Assembly: GCA_002317225.1 (NCBI GenBank)
Contig: DCIW01000106.1
Coordinates: 1-30,805, forward strand
Source: Prevotellaceae bacterium UBA1716
GTDB lineage: Bacteria > Bacteroidota > Bacteroidia > Bacteroidales > Bacteroidaceae
Length of the DNA stretch: 30,805 nucleotides
Direction: 5' to 3'
The position numbers and the translations under genes are program-made. The notes under the pieces were generated by a model, which did not search any database, was not told the origin of the DNA, and worked only from the letters and a program-made list of their open reading frames with translations. Below, piece by piece: positions 1 to 7,699 of the stretch (its first letter is position 1; each line of letters opens with the position of its first letter).

Positions 1-914
1 ATGATATCAGGATTAGCACGAAGTTCGGAAATGATGCTTTTCATTCTTTCTTCGAACTGACCACGATACTTTGTACCAGCCACGATACTCGACATATCAA
101 GACTGATAATCTTCTTGTTGAAAAGGATGCGTGACACCTTTCGTTCACAAATGCGAAGCGCAAGTCCTTCAACGATAGCGCTTTTGCCAACACCAGGGTC
201 GCCAATAAGTACTGGGTTGTTCTTCTTGCGACGAGAGAGGATTTGTGCCAATCGCTCAATCTCTTTCTCACGACCAACAACAGGATCAAGCTTGCCTTCC
301 TGTGCAGCTTTGGTCAAATCAAAACCGAACGAATCAATAGCGGGAGTGTCGGAATCCTTGCGCTTACGTTCAGTCTTCTGCTGAGTATTGGTTTCTCCCG
401 AAGGCTTTCTGCCGGTAGGAGGACCGTCCATCTCATCCTCATCATCTTCGTCCACACTAAATGAGGAGCGTGTAGGGTGGGGAGCAGTCTTTGTGAAGGC
501 AGAAAAGAGTTCGGAATATTCCACGTTGTTGTCCTGCAAAATCTTTGCTGGAAGATTGTCTTTTTGTTTCATAATTGCAAGCAATAGCTGTTCGGCACCA
601 CTCTCCTTTTGTTTGGTGAGTCGTGCTTCAAGAATGGCAAGTCGGAGTACACTCGACGACTTTTCGTTCAAAGCTATATCTGTAGAGAAGAGAGGTGAAG
701 AGGAGTTGCGAACCTTGTCTTCAATCATCTTCTTGATTGATGAAAGGTCGAGCGAGAACTTATTGATTAGAACATCAACAGCTTGGCTTTCACCATCACG
801 AATCAATCCAAGCATCAAATGCTCAGGACCGATATAGTCGTTGTTTAGCCTTAAAGCCTCTTCCTTACTGTATGTAAGAATCTCTGTTAGTTTCTGTGAA
901 TAATAATTGTTCAT
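1..914 (-). CDS. clpC: ClpC-like AAA+ ATPase, N-terminal part (partial)
   Basis: N-terminal 304 residues of a Clp/Hsp100 ATPase, which unfolds proteins for degradation by ClpP or for disaggregation in the cytoplasm. The ATG is at 914-912 (protein begins MNNYYSQKLTEIL). Residues 1 to about 145 form the double Clp N-domain (NDYIGPEHLMLGLI, then EQLLLAIMKQ). An acidic/polar linker of about 60 residues follows, then the first AAA+ module opens with LDPVVGRE and Walker A GDPGVGKS near residue 237, and RYRGQFEERMK-type sequence (here KYRGQFEERMK) near residue 285. The N-domain plus this first module fits ClpC better than ClpB or ClpX, but the middle domain and second AAA+ module lie beyond the left edge, so ClpA/ClpC discrimination is not complete. 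No clear TAnnTTTG promoter is seen upstream. Confidence 0.88.
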   Translation of the reverse strand, partial: MNNYYSQKLTEILTYSKEEALRLNNDYIGPEHLMLGLIRDGESQAVDVLINKFSLDLSSIKKMIEDKVRNSSSPLFSTDIALNEKSSSVLRLAILEARLTKQKESGAEQLLLAIMKQKDNLPAKILQDNNVEYSELFSAFTKTAPHPTRSSFSVDEDDEDEMDGPPTGRKPSGETNTQQKTERKRKDSDTPAIDSFGFDLTKAAQEGKLDPVVGREKEIERLAQILSRRKKNNPVLIGDPGVGKSAIVEGLALRICERKVSRILFNKKIISLDMSSIVAGTKYRGQFEERMKSIISELRANPDI

Positions 915-952
915 TAATTGTAATTGTTGTTATTCACTAATTGTGCAAACTT

Positions 953-966
953 CATGCCAAAGCATG
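953..966. other. Short inverted repeat upstream of clpC
   Basis: CATGC (953-957) and GCATG (962-966) flank a CAAA loop in the 93-bp gap between the S37-type peptidase stop and the clpC start. It lacks a following T-run on either strand, so it is a weak terminator candidate and may be an operator or chance. Confidence 0.25.
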
Positions 967-1007
967 TTCGGAGTTTTCTATTATCCCTTTTGAGAAATGG
1001 GGACTAT

Positions 1008-2309
1008 CTATTTTAGCCATCCATTCAAACGGTCAACAATCTCCTTCTTCATGTCGTCAGGCATATTGTTGATACGTGCCTTGTGGCTTCCGCGAGGCTG
1101 AACATAGACACGCATATTCTCCTTTGCAGAGCAGTCGAGCCATGTGCACACACCACTTGCGCTCCAAGGGTCGATTTCGCCATAGATGAAGATATGCTTT
1201 GGGTCGTTGTTTTCGAGAAACTTGACCGTGCGGTTGTAGAGCGTAGGGTCGAACTCTACCCAACGGAGACTGTCGGGAAGCATCAACTCCTTGAGATAGC
1301 CCTTGGTGCTCTTAACCGACATCCACTTCTTGAATGGAGTGATGTCGTAACCATAGTAACCAAGTTCGTGACATGCCTGGAAATCGAATGGCATAAAGCG
1401 GTTAGGATCAGCAAAATAATCTGGTCCTGCTACATCCATAAGGTTCTTGAACCAAACCGAGTCGGGTGCTGAATATGAAGGAATCTCACTTACAGGAGTG
1501 CCCCATTGCCACATGGCAAATGAGTATTCGAGTACTGCATAATCATAAATGTCCGATTCGCTAATATGGTACTTAAGGCCTTTCTCCTTATTATATTTCT
1601 CGAACATAGGCAAGCATCGTGGTTTGCGCTTCAAGAATTCTTGTTGAGCCTTGAGCATAGCCTTGCGTTCTGCCTTTGTTCCCACCTTATTAAATAAGAA
1701 TGGTTCGTGACGACCATCCTCGACAGCACTATTCAGAGGTGCCACATAGCTCACGCTCACGTCCACATCATTAGGATAGACAGAACGATAGAACATGGTG
1801 GTCTGACCGCCCTTTGAAATTCCTGTGCTTATCCACTTGCCCACGAAGAGTCCGTTGAAAAGTGTGCGGACATGGTGGTAGTCGCGTAGGGAGTTGTCCA
1901 CAGTCATGAAATGCCAGTCGGTAGGTTGTGGAACAGAATTGCCAAAATAACGGTATTCGCACAAGATGACATTTGCGTCGAAGAGTTCGCAAAGTTCTTC
2001 TGTATAACCTTTGTTGAGTCCATAACTGCCCCAATATCCTTCAGTTACGAGAACTGTAGGACGGTCATAACCCTTGAAACCCACGACAATCTGCTGGTTG
2101 AAAGTGCCTTTAGCATCTGTGTCACCATCAACATTCTGCTTGATGAACATCACATATTTTTCAGAGAACTTGTCTGTCTCAAGTCTTTTCACGCTACTGA
2201 TTCCTGGCAATCTGCTAATCTGTTTCATGAGTGCTGTAGAATCAGTTTGTGCTGACAGCATGGTAGCCATCAGCACAAAAAGTATCATGGAAATAATTCT
2301 TTTCTTCAT
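1008..2309 (-). CDS. Secreted S37-type (PS-10) prolyl peptidase
   Basis: Predicted exported serine peptidase of the S37 family (tri-/tetrapeptidyl aminopeptidase type, alpha/beta-hydrolase fold), expected to trim peptides outside the cytoplasm. I chose the ATG at 2309 because the protein then starts with a clean signal peptide (MKKRIISMILFVLMATMLSAQ-type; Lys-Lys-Arg, hydrophobic core, cleavage after SAQ). This gives 433 aa. Family marks seen: CEYRYFGNSVPQP (the E-x-R-x-FG-S-P segment), the nucleophile motif GISKGGQTT, and the C-terminal DPWSASG and GSHKARI segments that would carry the catalytic Asp and His. The reading frame stays open upstream to a TTG inside the proS end, but that extension has no signal-peptide logic. 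It follows proS by 76 bp on the same strand and may be read through from it; a hairpin lies in the gap. Confidence 0.8.
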   Translation of the reverse strand: MKKRIISMILFVLMATMLSAQTDSTALMKQISRLPGISSVKRLETDKFSEKYVMFIKQNVDGDTDAKGTFNQQIVVGFKGYDRPTVLVTEGYWGSYGLNKGYTEELCELFDANVILCEYRYFGNSVPQPTDWHFMTVDNSLRDYHHVRTLFNGLFVGKWISTGISKGGQTTMFYRSVYPNDVDVSVSYVAPLNSAVEDGRHEPFLFNKVGTKAERKAMLKAQQEFLKRKPRCLPMFEKYNKEKGLKYHISESDIYDYAVLEYSFAMWQWGTPVSEIPSYSAPDSVWFKNLMDVAGPDYFADPNRFMPFDFQACHELGYYGYDITPFKKWMSVKSTKGYLKELMLPDSLRWVEFDPTLYNRTVKFLENNDPKHIFIYGEIDPWSASGVCTWLDCSAKENMRVYVQPRGSHKARINNMPDDMKKEIVDRLNGWLK

Positions 2310-2352
2310 AATATTATGTAGTTTTCCCAAGTTTATCTCAGTATCTACAAAG

Positions 2353-2371
2353 CCCTTCCTTTGGGGAAGGG
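2353..2371. terminator. GC-rich hairpin between proS and the S37-type peptidase
   Basis: CCCTTCC (2353-2359) pairs perfectly with GGAAGGG (2365-2371) around a 5-base loop. It sits 15 bp past the proS stop. No U-run follows in the proS direction (CTTTGTAG), so termination is likely partial at best. The G/C-rich sequence differs from its AT-rich surroundings and could be a copy of a dispersed intergenic repeat. Confidence 0.4.
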
Positions 2372-2385
2372 TTGGGTTAGGCTCC

Positions 2386-3864
2386 TTAGTATGCTCTTGC
2401 AATCAAAACCCTGCACTTGCTTGGCTTACCACTTACCATATCAACGCCCTCAGTTTGTTCAAACATGAATGGCACGCAACGGATTGTAGCCTGAGTGTCT
2501 TCCTTAATCTTAGCCTCAGTCTCTTCTGTACCATCCCAGTGGCAAAGGAAGAAACCGCCATCCTTAACGCGCTCCTTGAACTCTTCGTAATTATCACATT
2601 CATAAATGTGTGAATCACGGAAGTCCTTTGCTTTCTTAAGGATGTTAGCCTGGATTTCGTCGAGGAGATTCTTGATGTATGCCTCGATGCCTTCGATGCT
2701 TACGCTTTCTTTCTCAAGAGTATCACGACGCATAACTTCAACAATACCTTGCTCAAGGTCGCGAGCACCAAGAACGAGACGTACTGGCACACCACGAAGT
2801 TCGTAATCTGCAAACTTGAATCCTGGACGCTTGTTGTCAGCATTATCATACTTAACACTAATTCCCATAGCCTTCAAGTTATTTACGATGGCATCTGCCT
2901 TTTCGTCGAGCATCTGCATCTGGTCGCCCTTACCGATAGGGATGATAACAACCTGAATTGGAGCGAGCTTTGGAGGAAGTACAAGACCATTATCATCTGA
3001 GTGAGTCATGATGAGAGCACCCATAAGACGAGTAGAAACACCCCAAGAAGTTGCCCATGCATATTCTGGCTTGTTCTCCTTATTGAGGAACTGCACATCA
3101 AATGCCTTACCGAAGTTCTGACCGAGGAAGTGAGATGTACCCGACTGGAGAGCCTTACCATCTTGCATCATAGCCTCGATTGTATATGTGTCGAGAGCAC
3201 CGGCAAAACGCTCTGTCTCACTCTTCACACCCTGGATAACAGGTACTGCCATATATTCTTCAGCAAACTTAGCATAGATATTGATCATCTGCTTTGTGCG
3301 CTCTTCTGCCTCTTCGCGAGTTGCGTGAGCAGTATGACCTTCCTGCCAAAGGAACTCGGAAGTACGGAGGAAAAGACGAGTACGCATTTCCCAACGCATT
3401 ACGTTACACCATTGGTTGCAAAGGATAGGGAGGTCACGATATGAGTTTATCCAGTTCTTGTATGTGTTCCAAATGATAGTTTCCGAAGTTGGACGGATGA
3501 TAAGTTCTTCCTCGAGTTTTGCTGAAGGGTCTACAACAACACCGTCATGAGTTTCGTTAGTCTTAAGGCGATAGTGGGTAACTACGGCACATTCCTTTGC
3601 GAAACCTTCAACATGTTCTGCTTCCTTCGAGAGGAAAGACTTAGGAATGAGGAGTGGGAAATAAGCGTTCTGTACACCAGTCTCCTTGAACATATCGTCA
3701 AGTTGGCGCTGCATCTTTTCCCAAATTGCGTATCCGTATGGCTTGATAACCATACAGCCGCGAACATCAGCCTGCTCTGCGAGGTCGGCCTTCACAACGA
3801 GCTCGTTATACCACTTTGAGTAGTCTTCTGAGCGCTTAGTCAAATTTTTAAGTTCTTTTGCCAT
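2386..3864 (-). CDS. proS: Prolyl-tRNA synthetase (archaeal/eukaryotic type)
   Basis: Class II aminoacyl-tRNA synthetase that charges tRNA-Pro in the cytoplasm. The 492-aa length, the N-terminal LTKRSEDYSKWYNELVVKADLAE segment (key residues SEDYSKWYNE), absence of the bacterial editing insertion, and the C-terminal ending RVLIARAY with a terminal Tyr fit the short type-3 ProS found in Bacteroidota. Motif 2 is visible as CNVMRWEMRTRLFLRTSEFLWQEGHTAH (core RTSEFLWQEGH) and motif 3 as GVSTRLMGALIMTHSDD (core STRLMGALIM). An anticodon-binding domain (VVIIPIGKG onward, about residues 305-400) precedes the C-terminal zinc-type domain. The start at 3864 (MAKELKNLTKR) is the only reasonable one. A TAAATTTG -7 box lies 63 bp upstream. 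Confidence 0.97.
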   Translation of the reverse strand: MAKELKNLTKRSEDYSKWYNELVVKADLAEQADVRGCMVIKPYGYAIWEKMQRQLDDMFKETGVQNAYFPLLIPKSFLSKEAEHVEGFAKECAVVTHYRLKTNETHDGVVVDPSAKLEEELIIRPTSETIIWNTYKNWINSYRDLPILCNQWCNVMRWEMRTRLFLRTSEFLWQEGHTAHATREEAEERTKQMINIYAKFAEEYMAVPVIQGVKSETERFAGALDTYTIEAMMQDGKALQSGTSHFLGQNFGKAFDVQFLNKENKPEYAWATSWGVSTRLMGALIMTHSDDNGLVLPPKLAPIQVVIIPIGKGDQMQMLDEKADAIVNNLKAMGISVKYDNADNKRPGFKFADYELRGVPVRLVLGARDLEQGIVEVMRRDTLEKESVSIEGIEAYIKNLLDEIQANILKKAKDFRDSHIYECDNYEEFKERVKDGGFFLCHWDGTEETEAKIKEDTQATIRCVPFMFEQTEGVDMVSGKPSKCRVLIARAY

Positions 3865-3926
3865 TTATATGTTTAGTTTTAATGTTTTCTATGCTTGAGG
3901 TCATGTCTTGAACCTTATAATTCGTG

Positions 3927-3934
3927 CAAATTTA
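3927..3934 (-). promoter_or_regulatory. -7 box of proS
   Basis: TAAATTTG on the minus strand matches the Bacteroidota TAnnTTTG element, 63 bp upstream of the proS ATG. No convincing TTTG -33 element at the usual spacing. Confidence 0.5.
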
Positions 3935-4009
3935 CGATTTATTTTCCAAAAAATCATTTGTTAGCGAAAAAAAATGCTCCTTATTGATATAATGTTATAG
4001 AAATTTATC

Positions 4010-4017
4010 TATCTTTG
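4010..4017 (+). promoter_or_regulatory. -7 box of the OmpA-like lipoprotein gene
   Basis: TATCTTTG followed by CAA matches TAnnTTTG perfectly. An ATTG at 3983-3986 lies 23 bases upstream, slightly wider than ideal. It implies a leader of about 100 nt before the ATG at 4126. Confidence 0.65.
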
Positions 4018-4125
4018 CAACGGAAATGATAAGTTGTGAGCAGATTAAACTTATTTTGTTTTCACTTGTCAAACCAAACAGAACAATTATTCTATACATT
4101 TATAACTTTAATTAAAAACAAAATT

Positions 4126-4827
4126 ATGAAGAATTCAAAGTTTGTTGCTCTTCTTATGAGCGCTCTTGTACTCCTTACTGGATGTAACATGTCAAATATG
4201 GCAAAGGGTGGACTTATCGGCGGTGGCGGTGGTGCTGCTGTTGGTGCTGGTGTTGGTTATCTTATTGGCAAGTCTGGTAAGTCAACTGCTATCGGTGCTG
4301 CTGTTGGTGCTGCTGTTGGTACAACTGCTGGTCTCCTTATCGGTAAGAAGATGGATAAGGCTAAGGCTGCTGCCGCTGCTGCTGCTGCAAATGCAGAAGT
4401 AACTACTGTAACTGATGCTAACGGTCTTGAGGCTGTAAAGGTTACATTCGACAATGGTATCCTCTTCGCTACAGGTAAGTATGCTCTCCAGGCTGCTGCA
4501 CAGAACGAACTCAAGAACTTTGCTGCAAAAGTTCTCAATGTTTACACAGACTGTGACGTTGCTATCCAGGGTTATGCATCTTCTGATGGTTCAGACGCTA
4601 CTAACCTCACTCTCTCACAGAACCGTGCAAACTCTGTTAAGTCTTACCTCACAGGTACTTGTGGTGTTAGAGCAAGCCAGATCAAGGAAGCTACAGGTTA
4701 TGGTGAAACTAACCTCATCCTCAACGCTGATGGTTCAGAAAACCGTGCTGCTTCACGTCGTGTAGAAGTTTATCTCTACGCTTCAGAAGCTATGATCAAC
4801 GCTGCTAATGCTGGTACACTTCAGTAA
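4126..4827 (+). CDS. OmpA-family outer-membrane lipoprotein
   Basis: Predicted lipoprotein tethering the outer membrane to peptidoglycan. The ATG at 4126 gives a short lipoprotein signal (MKNSKFVALLMSALVLLTGC, lipobox LTGC, acylated Cys20); the upstream in-frame ATG at 4036 is near the predicted transcription start and would bury the signal. After the Cys comes a glycine-zipper segment (GGLIGGGGGAAVGAGVGYLIG, two repeats, about residues 26-70) that could insert in the membrane, then an Ala-rich linker. The C-terminal OmpA domain (about residues 95-220) contains VTFDNGILFATGKYAL, GYASSDGSDATNLTLSQNRA and GYGETNLI...NRAASRRVEVYL; the last Arg-rich stretch is the usual diaminopimelate-binding region. 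Total 233 aa. Codon use is strongly biased (GCT, GGT, CTC, AAC), suggesting high expression. A strong promoter precedes it and a strong terminator follows, so it is monocistronic. Confidence 0.9.
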   Translation: MKNSKFVALLMSALVLLTGCNMSNMAKGGLIGGGGGAAVGAGVGYLIGKSGKSTAIGAAVGAAVGTTAGLLIGKKMDKAKAAAAAAAANAEVTTVTDANGLEAVKVTFDNGILFATGKYALQAAAQNELKNFAAKVLNVYTDCDVAIQGYASSDGSDATNLTLSQNRANSVKSYLTGTCGVRASQIKEATGYGETNLILNADGSENRAASRRVEVYLYASEAMINAANAGTLQ

Positions 4828-4852
4828 TTAGATATTAAACAATTTTTATTTG

Positions 4853-4887
4853 GCGGGTATTGTTTTTATAGCAATACTCGCTTTTTT
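4853..4887 (+). terminator. Terminator of the OmpA-like gene
   Basis: GCGGGTATTG (4853-4862) pairs with CAATACTCGC (4872-4881) with one G-T pair, followed by six T at 4882-4887. Classical intrinsic terminator. Confidence 0.85.
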
Positions 4888-4963
4888 ATGTCCATTAGCA
4901 ATAAATCTGCGGCTTATAATGATTTTACCATGTTATAATCTTTTTTAATTCGAATAAAAATCA

Positions 4964-4971
4964 TAATTTTG
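4964..4971 (+). promoter_or_regulatory. -7 box of mtgA
   Basis: TAATTTTG followed by CAC, 25 bp upstream of the mtgA ATG. It matches TAnnTTTG; the -33 region is T-rich without an exact TTTG. Confidence 0.55.
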
Positions 4972-4996
4972 CACAGAATTTAGAAAGAAAAAAGTT

Positions 4997-5740
4997 ATGA
5001 CAAAGATATTCTCTTTTATCAAGAAAACCATCATGTGGGTATTGATAGCCTTCTTTGGTTCATCAATTCTTGCTGTGTTTGCTTATAAATACATTCCCAT
5101 ACCTTGTTCGCCACTTATGTTCATCCGCTGTTTTCAGCAAGTGAAGGCAGGAGAGAAACTTAAGATGAAACATGACTGGGTGCCACTTGATTCTATTTCT
5201 CCAGACCTGCCATTAGCAGTTTGGTCAAGCGAAGACCAGAACTTCTTGAACCATAACGGCTTCGATTTTACGGCCATTGAGCAGGCACTCAGGGAAAAAG
5301 AGGAAAGGGGACGCAAACGTGGAGCATCAACCATCTCCCAACAGACAGCAAAGAATGTGTTCCTTTGGCCTACCGCCTCCTCGGGTAAATCCGCATGGTT
5401 CCGCAAGGGGCTTGAAGCATATTTTACCATTCTTATCGAATTCTTTTGGGACAAACAGAGGATAATGGAGGTGTATCTCAACACTATCGAGATGGGTGAT
5501 GGAATATATGGAGCAGAAGCGGTTGCAGAGGAGCATTTTGGAGTTTCTGCGATCAATCTCACACGCAATCAATGTGCCTTGATTGCCATCTCGCTTCCTA
5601 ACCCAAGATTGATGAAGTCAAACAATCCTTCACGATATATGTACCGTCGTCAGTCATGGTGCTTGAAGCAGATGCGATGGTTAGGACATTTTCCTACACG
5701 CGAAGAAGAGGCTGCAAAGAATGAGGCTGAAAAGGAATGA
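4997..5740 (+). CDS. mtgA: Monofunctional peptidoglycan glycosyltransferase
   Basis: GT51 enzyme that polymerises lipid II into glycan strands at the periplasmic face of the inner membrane. 247 aa with one N-terminal membrane anchor (about residues 11-31, IMWVLIAFFGSSILAVFAY) and no transpeptidase domain, which separates it from class A PBPs. GT51 motifs: the catalytic Glu in WSSEDQNFLNHNGFD (near residue 78), RGASTISQQTAKNVFLW (the second motif), and QRIMEVYLNTIEMGDGIYG, which carries the third and fourth motifs and the second essential Glu. The tail is charged (REEEAAKNEAEKE). It has its own -7 box and a hairpin terminator shared as a border with the convergent FKBP gene. Confidence 0.95.
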   Translation: MTKIFSFIKKTIMWVLIAFFGSSILAVFAYKYIPIPCSPLMFIRCFQQVKAGEKLKMKHDWVPLDSISPDLPLAVWSSEDQNFLNHNGFDFTAIEQALREKEERGRKRGASTISQQTAKNVFLWPTASSGKSAWFRKGLEAYFTILIEFFWDKQRIMEVYLNTIEMGDGIYGAEAVAEEHFGVSAINLTRNQCALIAISLPNPRLMKSNNPSRYMYRRQSWCLKQMRWLGHFPTREEEAAKNEAEKE

Positions 5741-5760
5741 AATCTACAATAATAAAATAA

Positions 5761-5797
5761 ATAGGTGTTCACAAACTTGCGAGCACCTATCTTTTTT
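5761..5797 (+). terminator. Terminator between convergent mtgA and FKBP gene
   Basis: ATAGGTGTTC (5761-5770) pairs with GAGCACCTAT (5781-5790) with one G-T pair, then CTTTTTT. It serves mtgA; the T-run overlaps the stop codon of the convergent FKBP gene at 5796. Confidence 0.8.
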
Positions 5798-6197
5798 ATC
5801 CTATTCCTATCAGTTCGATTTCAAAAATTAATGTTGAATTGCCTGGGATGTCTCCCGCATTTCGAGGTCCATATCCCATTTCCGAAGGTATATATACAAC
5901 CCACTTGTCGCCTATATGCATATTCACAAGTGCTATCTGGAAACCGCTAATCAAATCATTCACGCGGAATGCCTCTGGACATTTTCTAGAATACGAATCA
6001 TCAAAAACCTTTCCCGAGATGAGTGAACCCTTATAATGGCAAGTCACGATGCTGCGTGGTTTCACTTCTCCACGACCATCACCTGATTCGATAACCTTGT
6101 AAAGCACTCCGCCACGAAGTTCGTTTACGCCTTTTTCTTTTTTCAAGTCAGCCAAGAATTTCTCGTTCTGCTGCTTGTACATTTCCTTTTTATTCAT
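5796..6197 (-). CDS. FKBP-type peptidyl-prolyl cis-trans isomerase
   Basis: 133-aa FKBP-fold isomerase, catalysing cis-trans isomerisation of X-Pro bonds. The ATG at 6197 (MNKKEMYKQQNEKFLADL) is preferred; an in-frame TTG seven codons upstream lies within a TTTCTTTG promoter-like box. Residues 1-30 are a charged helix typical of FklB/Mip-like proteins; the FKBP domain follows: GGVLYKVIESGDGRG, PRSIVTCHYKGSLISGKVFDDSY (core VTCHYKG...G.VFDDSY), FRVNDLISGFQIALVNMHIGDKWVVYIPSEMGYG and STLIFEIELIGI. There is no signal peptide or lipobox, so a cytoplasmic location is inferred, although many Bacteroidota relatives are exported. The active-site Trp (usually in VIKGWxEGL) is replaced by Phe (LISGFQIAL). 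Confidence 0.9.
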   Translation of the reverse strand: MNKKEMYKQQNEKFLADLKKEKGVNELRGGVLYKVIESGDGRGEVKPRSIVTCHYKGSLISGKVFDDSYSRKCPEAFRVNDLISGFQIALVNMHIGDKWVVYIPSEMGYGPRNAGDIPGNSTLIFEIELIGIG

Positions 6198-6215
6198 AAG
6201 TAGATATTCGTTTTG

Positions 6216-6223
6216 CAAAGAAA
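6216..6223 (-). promoter_or_regulatory. Candidate -7 box of the FKBP gene
   Basis: TTTCTTTG on the minus strand differs from TAnnTTTG at one position. It lies 18 bp upstream of the ATG at 6197, which argues against the TTG start that falls inside it. Confidence 0.4.
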
Positions 6224-6244
6224 CACATTTTCGTAGTAACTTAC

Positions 6245-6282
6245 AAAAAACTCCCTAATGATTTGAGTATAACACTAGGGAG
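6245..6282 (-). terminator. Terminator of trpS
   Basis: On the minus strand CTCCCTA (6276-6282) pairs with TAGGGAG (6251-6257) and is followed by six T (6245-6250). It lies 42 bp past the trpS stop. Confidence 0.8.
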
Positions 6283-6324
6283 ATTTAGTCAAAACTATTA
6301 AATGTTTTGCGTAATTTGCTTTAC

Positions 6325-7458
6325 TTATTTGTTCTGCTCAGCAAAACGCTTTGCCTGTTCAGCAATAAGTTCTTTGTCATCAAAATAGTCGATACGCATG
6401 GCATGGCGAACTTCGTTAAGTGTCTGAGCACCAACACGACGAGCCTCTTCCGTACCACGCTTCAAGATTTCGTAAACGCCTGGGATATCCTTTTCGTATT
6501 CCTTACGACGTTGGCGAATTGGCTCGAGGCGGTCGTTGAGTACGTTTAGGAGGAACTTCTTGCATGTTCCATCACCAAGACCACCACGCTGGTAGTGCTC
6601 CTTCATTTCATCGAGATTCTTGTAGTCAGGAAGGAACTTCTCGAAGTCGCTATCTTGGCAGAATGCATCAAGATAAACGAATACAGTATTCTGATAGTGA
6701 ACTTCGTTGCCTTCTGCATCTGTGTAAGTTCCCTGAAGATGACCAGGATCCTCAATGTTAAGGTGGAGTGGGTCGGTAAACATGGAGTTAACCTTCTTCT
6801 TGAGTTCTTTTGGAGTATCAGAAAGATAGATACAGTTGCCAAGTGATTTAGACATTTTTGCCTTGCCATCAGTACCTGGGAGACGAAGACAAGCAGCATT
6901 ATCTGGGAGAAGGATGCTTGGTTCAACGAGTGTCTCGCCATAGATATGGTTGAAGCGACGGACGATTTCGTTAGTCTGCTCAAGCATAGGCTTTTGGTCT
7001 TCACCTACAGGAACGGTTGTTGCCTTGAAGAGAGTGATATCAGCTGCCTGAGAGATAGGGTAGCAGAAGAAACCTGTTGGAGTACCGCCTTCGAACTTAC
7101 GCATTTCGAGTTCAGTCTTTACAGTTGGATTACGCTGAAGACGCTGAACAGATACGAGGTTCATATAGTAGAATGAGAGTTCGGTAAGTTCAGGAACTGC
7201 ACTCTGAATGAAGAGGTTGCACTTCTCTGGATCGAGACCTGCAGAGAGGTAGTCGAGAGCAACTTCAATCACATTCTGGCGAATCTTCTCTGGGTTATCA
7301 GCATTATCAGTAAGTGCTTGAGCATCAGCAATCATAATGAATATCTTGTCAAACTCGCCCGAGTTCTGAAGTTCGACACGACGGCGAAGCGAACCGACAT
7401 AGTGTCCAATGTGGAGTTTGCCGGTAGGACGGTCGCCTGTAAGAATAATCTTTTCCAT
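6325..7458 (-). CDS. trpS: Tryptophanyl-tRNA synthetase
   Basis: Class I synthetase charging tRNA-Trp with tryptophan. 377 aa, somewhat longer than the 330-340 of typical bacterial TrpS. The HIGH signature is at residues 16-19 (GKLHIGHYVGSL) after the TGDRPTG start, and KMSKS is at about residue 202 (GKAKMSKSLGN). Also visible are the tryptophan/adenylate-site segment VPVGEDQKPMLEQTNEIVRRFN (core VPVGEDQ) and the GGTPTGFFCYPISQAADI stretch of the catalytic domain. The C-terminal helical anticodon-binding part ends in a charged tail. Monocistronic: own TACCTTTG promoter and own terminator. Confidence 0.97.
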   Translation of the reverse strand: MEKIILTGDRPTGKLHIGHYVGSLRRRVELQNSGEFDKIFIMIADAQALTDNADNPEKIRQNVIEVALDYLSAGLDPEKCNLFIQSAVPELTELSFYYMNLVSVQRLQRNPTVKTELEMRKFEGGTPTGFFCYPISQAADITLFKATTVPVGEDQKPMLEQTNEIVRRFNHIYGETLVEPSILLPDNAACLRLPGTDGKAKMSKSLGNCIYLSDTPKELKKKVNSMFTDPLHLNIEDPGHLQGTYTDAEGNEVHYQNTVFVYLDAFCQDSDFEKFLPDYKNLDEMKEHYQRGGLGDGTCKKFLLNVLNDRLEPIRQRRKEYEKDIPGVYEILKRGTEEARRVGAQTLNEVRHAMRIDYFDDKELIAEQAKRFAEQNK

Positions 7459-7486
7459 TTTCTTTATCTAATTTCGTTATTTCATG

Positions 7487-7494
7487 CAAAGGTA
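7487..7494 (-). promoter_or_regulatory. -7 box of trpS
   Basis: TACCTTTG followed by CAT on the minus strand, 28 bp upstream of the trpS ATG. Perfect TAnnTTTG; no exact TTTG at -33. Confidence 0.65.
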
Positions 7495-7537
7495 CGCAAA
7501 AAAATGGAATAATTGACACTTTGTAGATTAAAATCGT

Positions 7538-7545
7538 TATATTTG
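7538..7545 (+). promoter_or_regulatory. -7 box upstream of the GxxExxY cassette
   Basis: TATATTTG followed by CAG, plus strand; an ATTG at 7512-7515 lies 22 bases before it. It is outside the left inverted arm, so transcription would enter the cassette and run through the arm before reaching the gene at 7700. Confidence 0.5.
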
Positions 7546-7638
7546 CAGAATAAATGAATGCTGATTGGTTTTGTTTATAATAAAATGCAACAAAATGTTT
7601 ATTAATTTTTGTTGCTTAAAATGAACCTGAAGGTTCTA

Positions 7639-7661
7639 TAAAATCGCTCAATGCGAAAAAT
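7639..7661 (+). repeat. Left copy of perfect 23-bp inverted repeat
   Basis: Reads TAAAATCGCTCAATGCG followed by AAAAAT; its exact reverse complement is at 8198-8220. Located 38 bp before the GxxExxY start. Confidence 0.9.
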
Positions 7662-7699
7662 TTCAAAATAAGTAAAATACTTGAAATAATAATAGTAAT

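Noticed and set aside
388..837. 149-aa open frame on the plus strand
   Set aside because: It is the complement of the clpC N-domain coding sequence, which has clear motifs in its own frame; Ser-rich composition is typical of a shadow.
2310..2402. N-terminal extension of the S37-type peptidase to a TTG inside proS
   Set aside because: It would put 31 polar residues before a complete signal peptide and crosses the hairpin; the ATG at 2309 explains the sequence better.
6198..6218. TTG start for the FKBP gene
   Set aside because: The TTG lies inside a TTTCTTTG promoter-like box and the ATG at 6197 follows at a natural distance.
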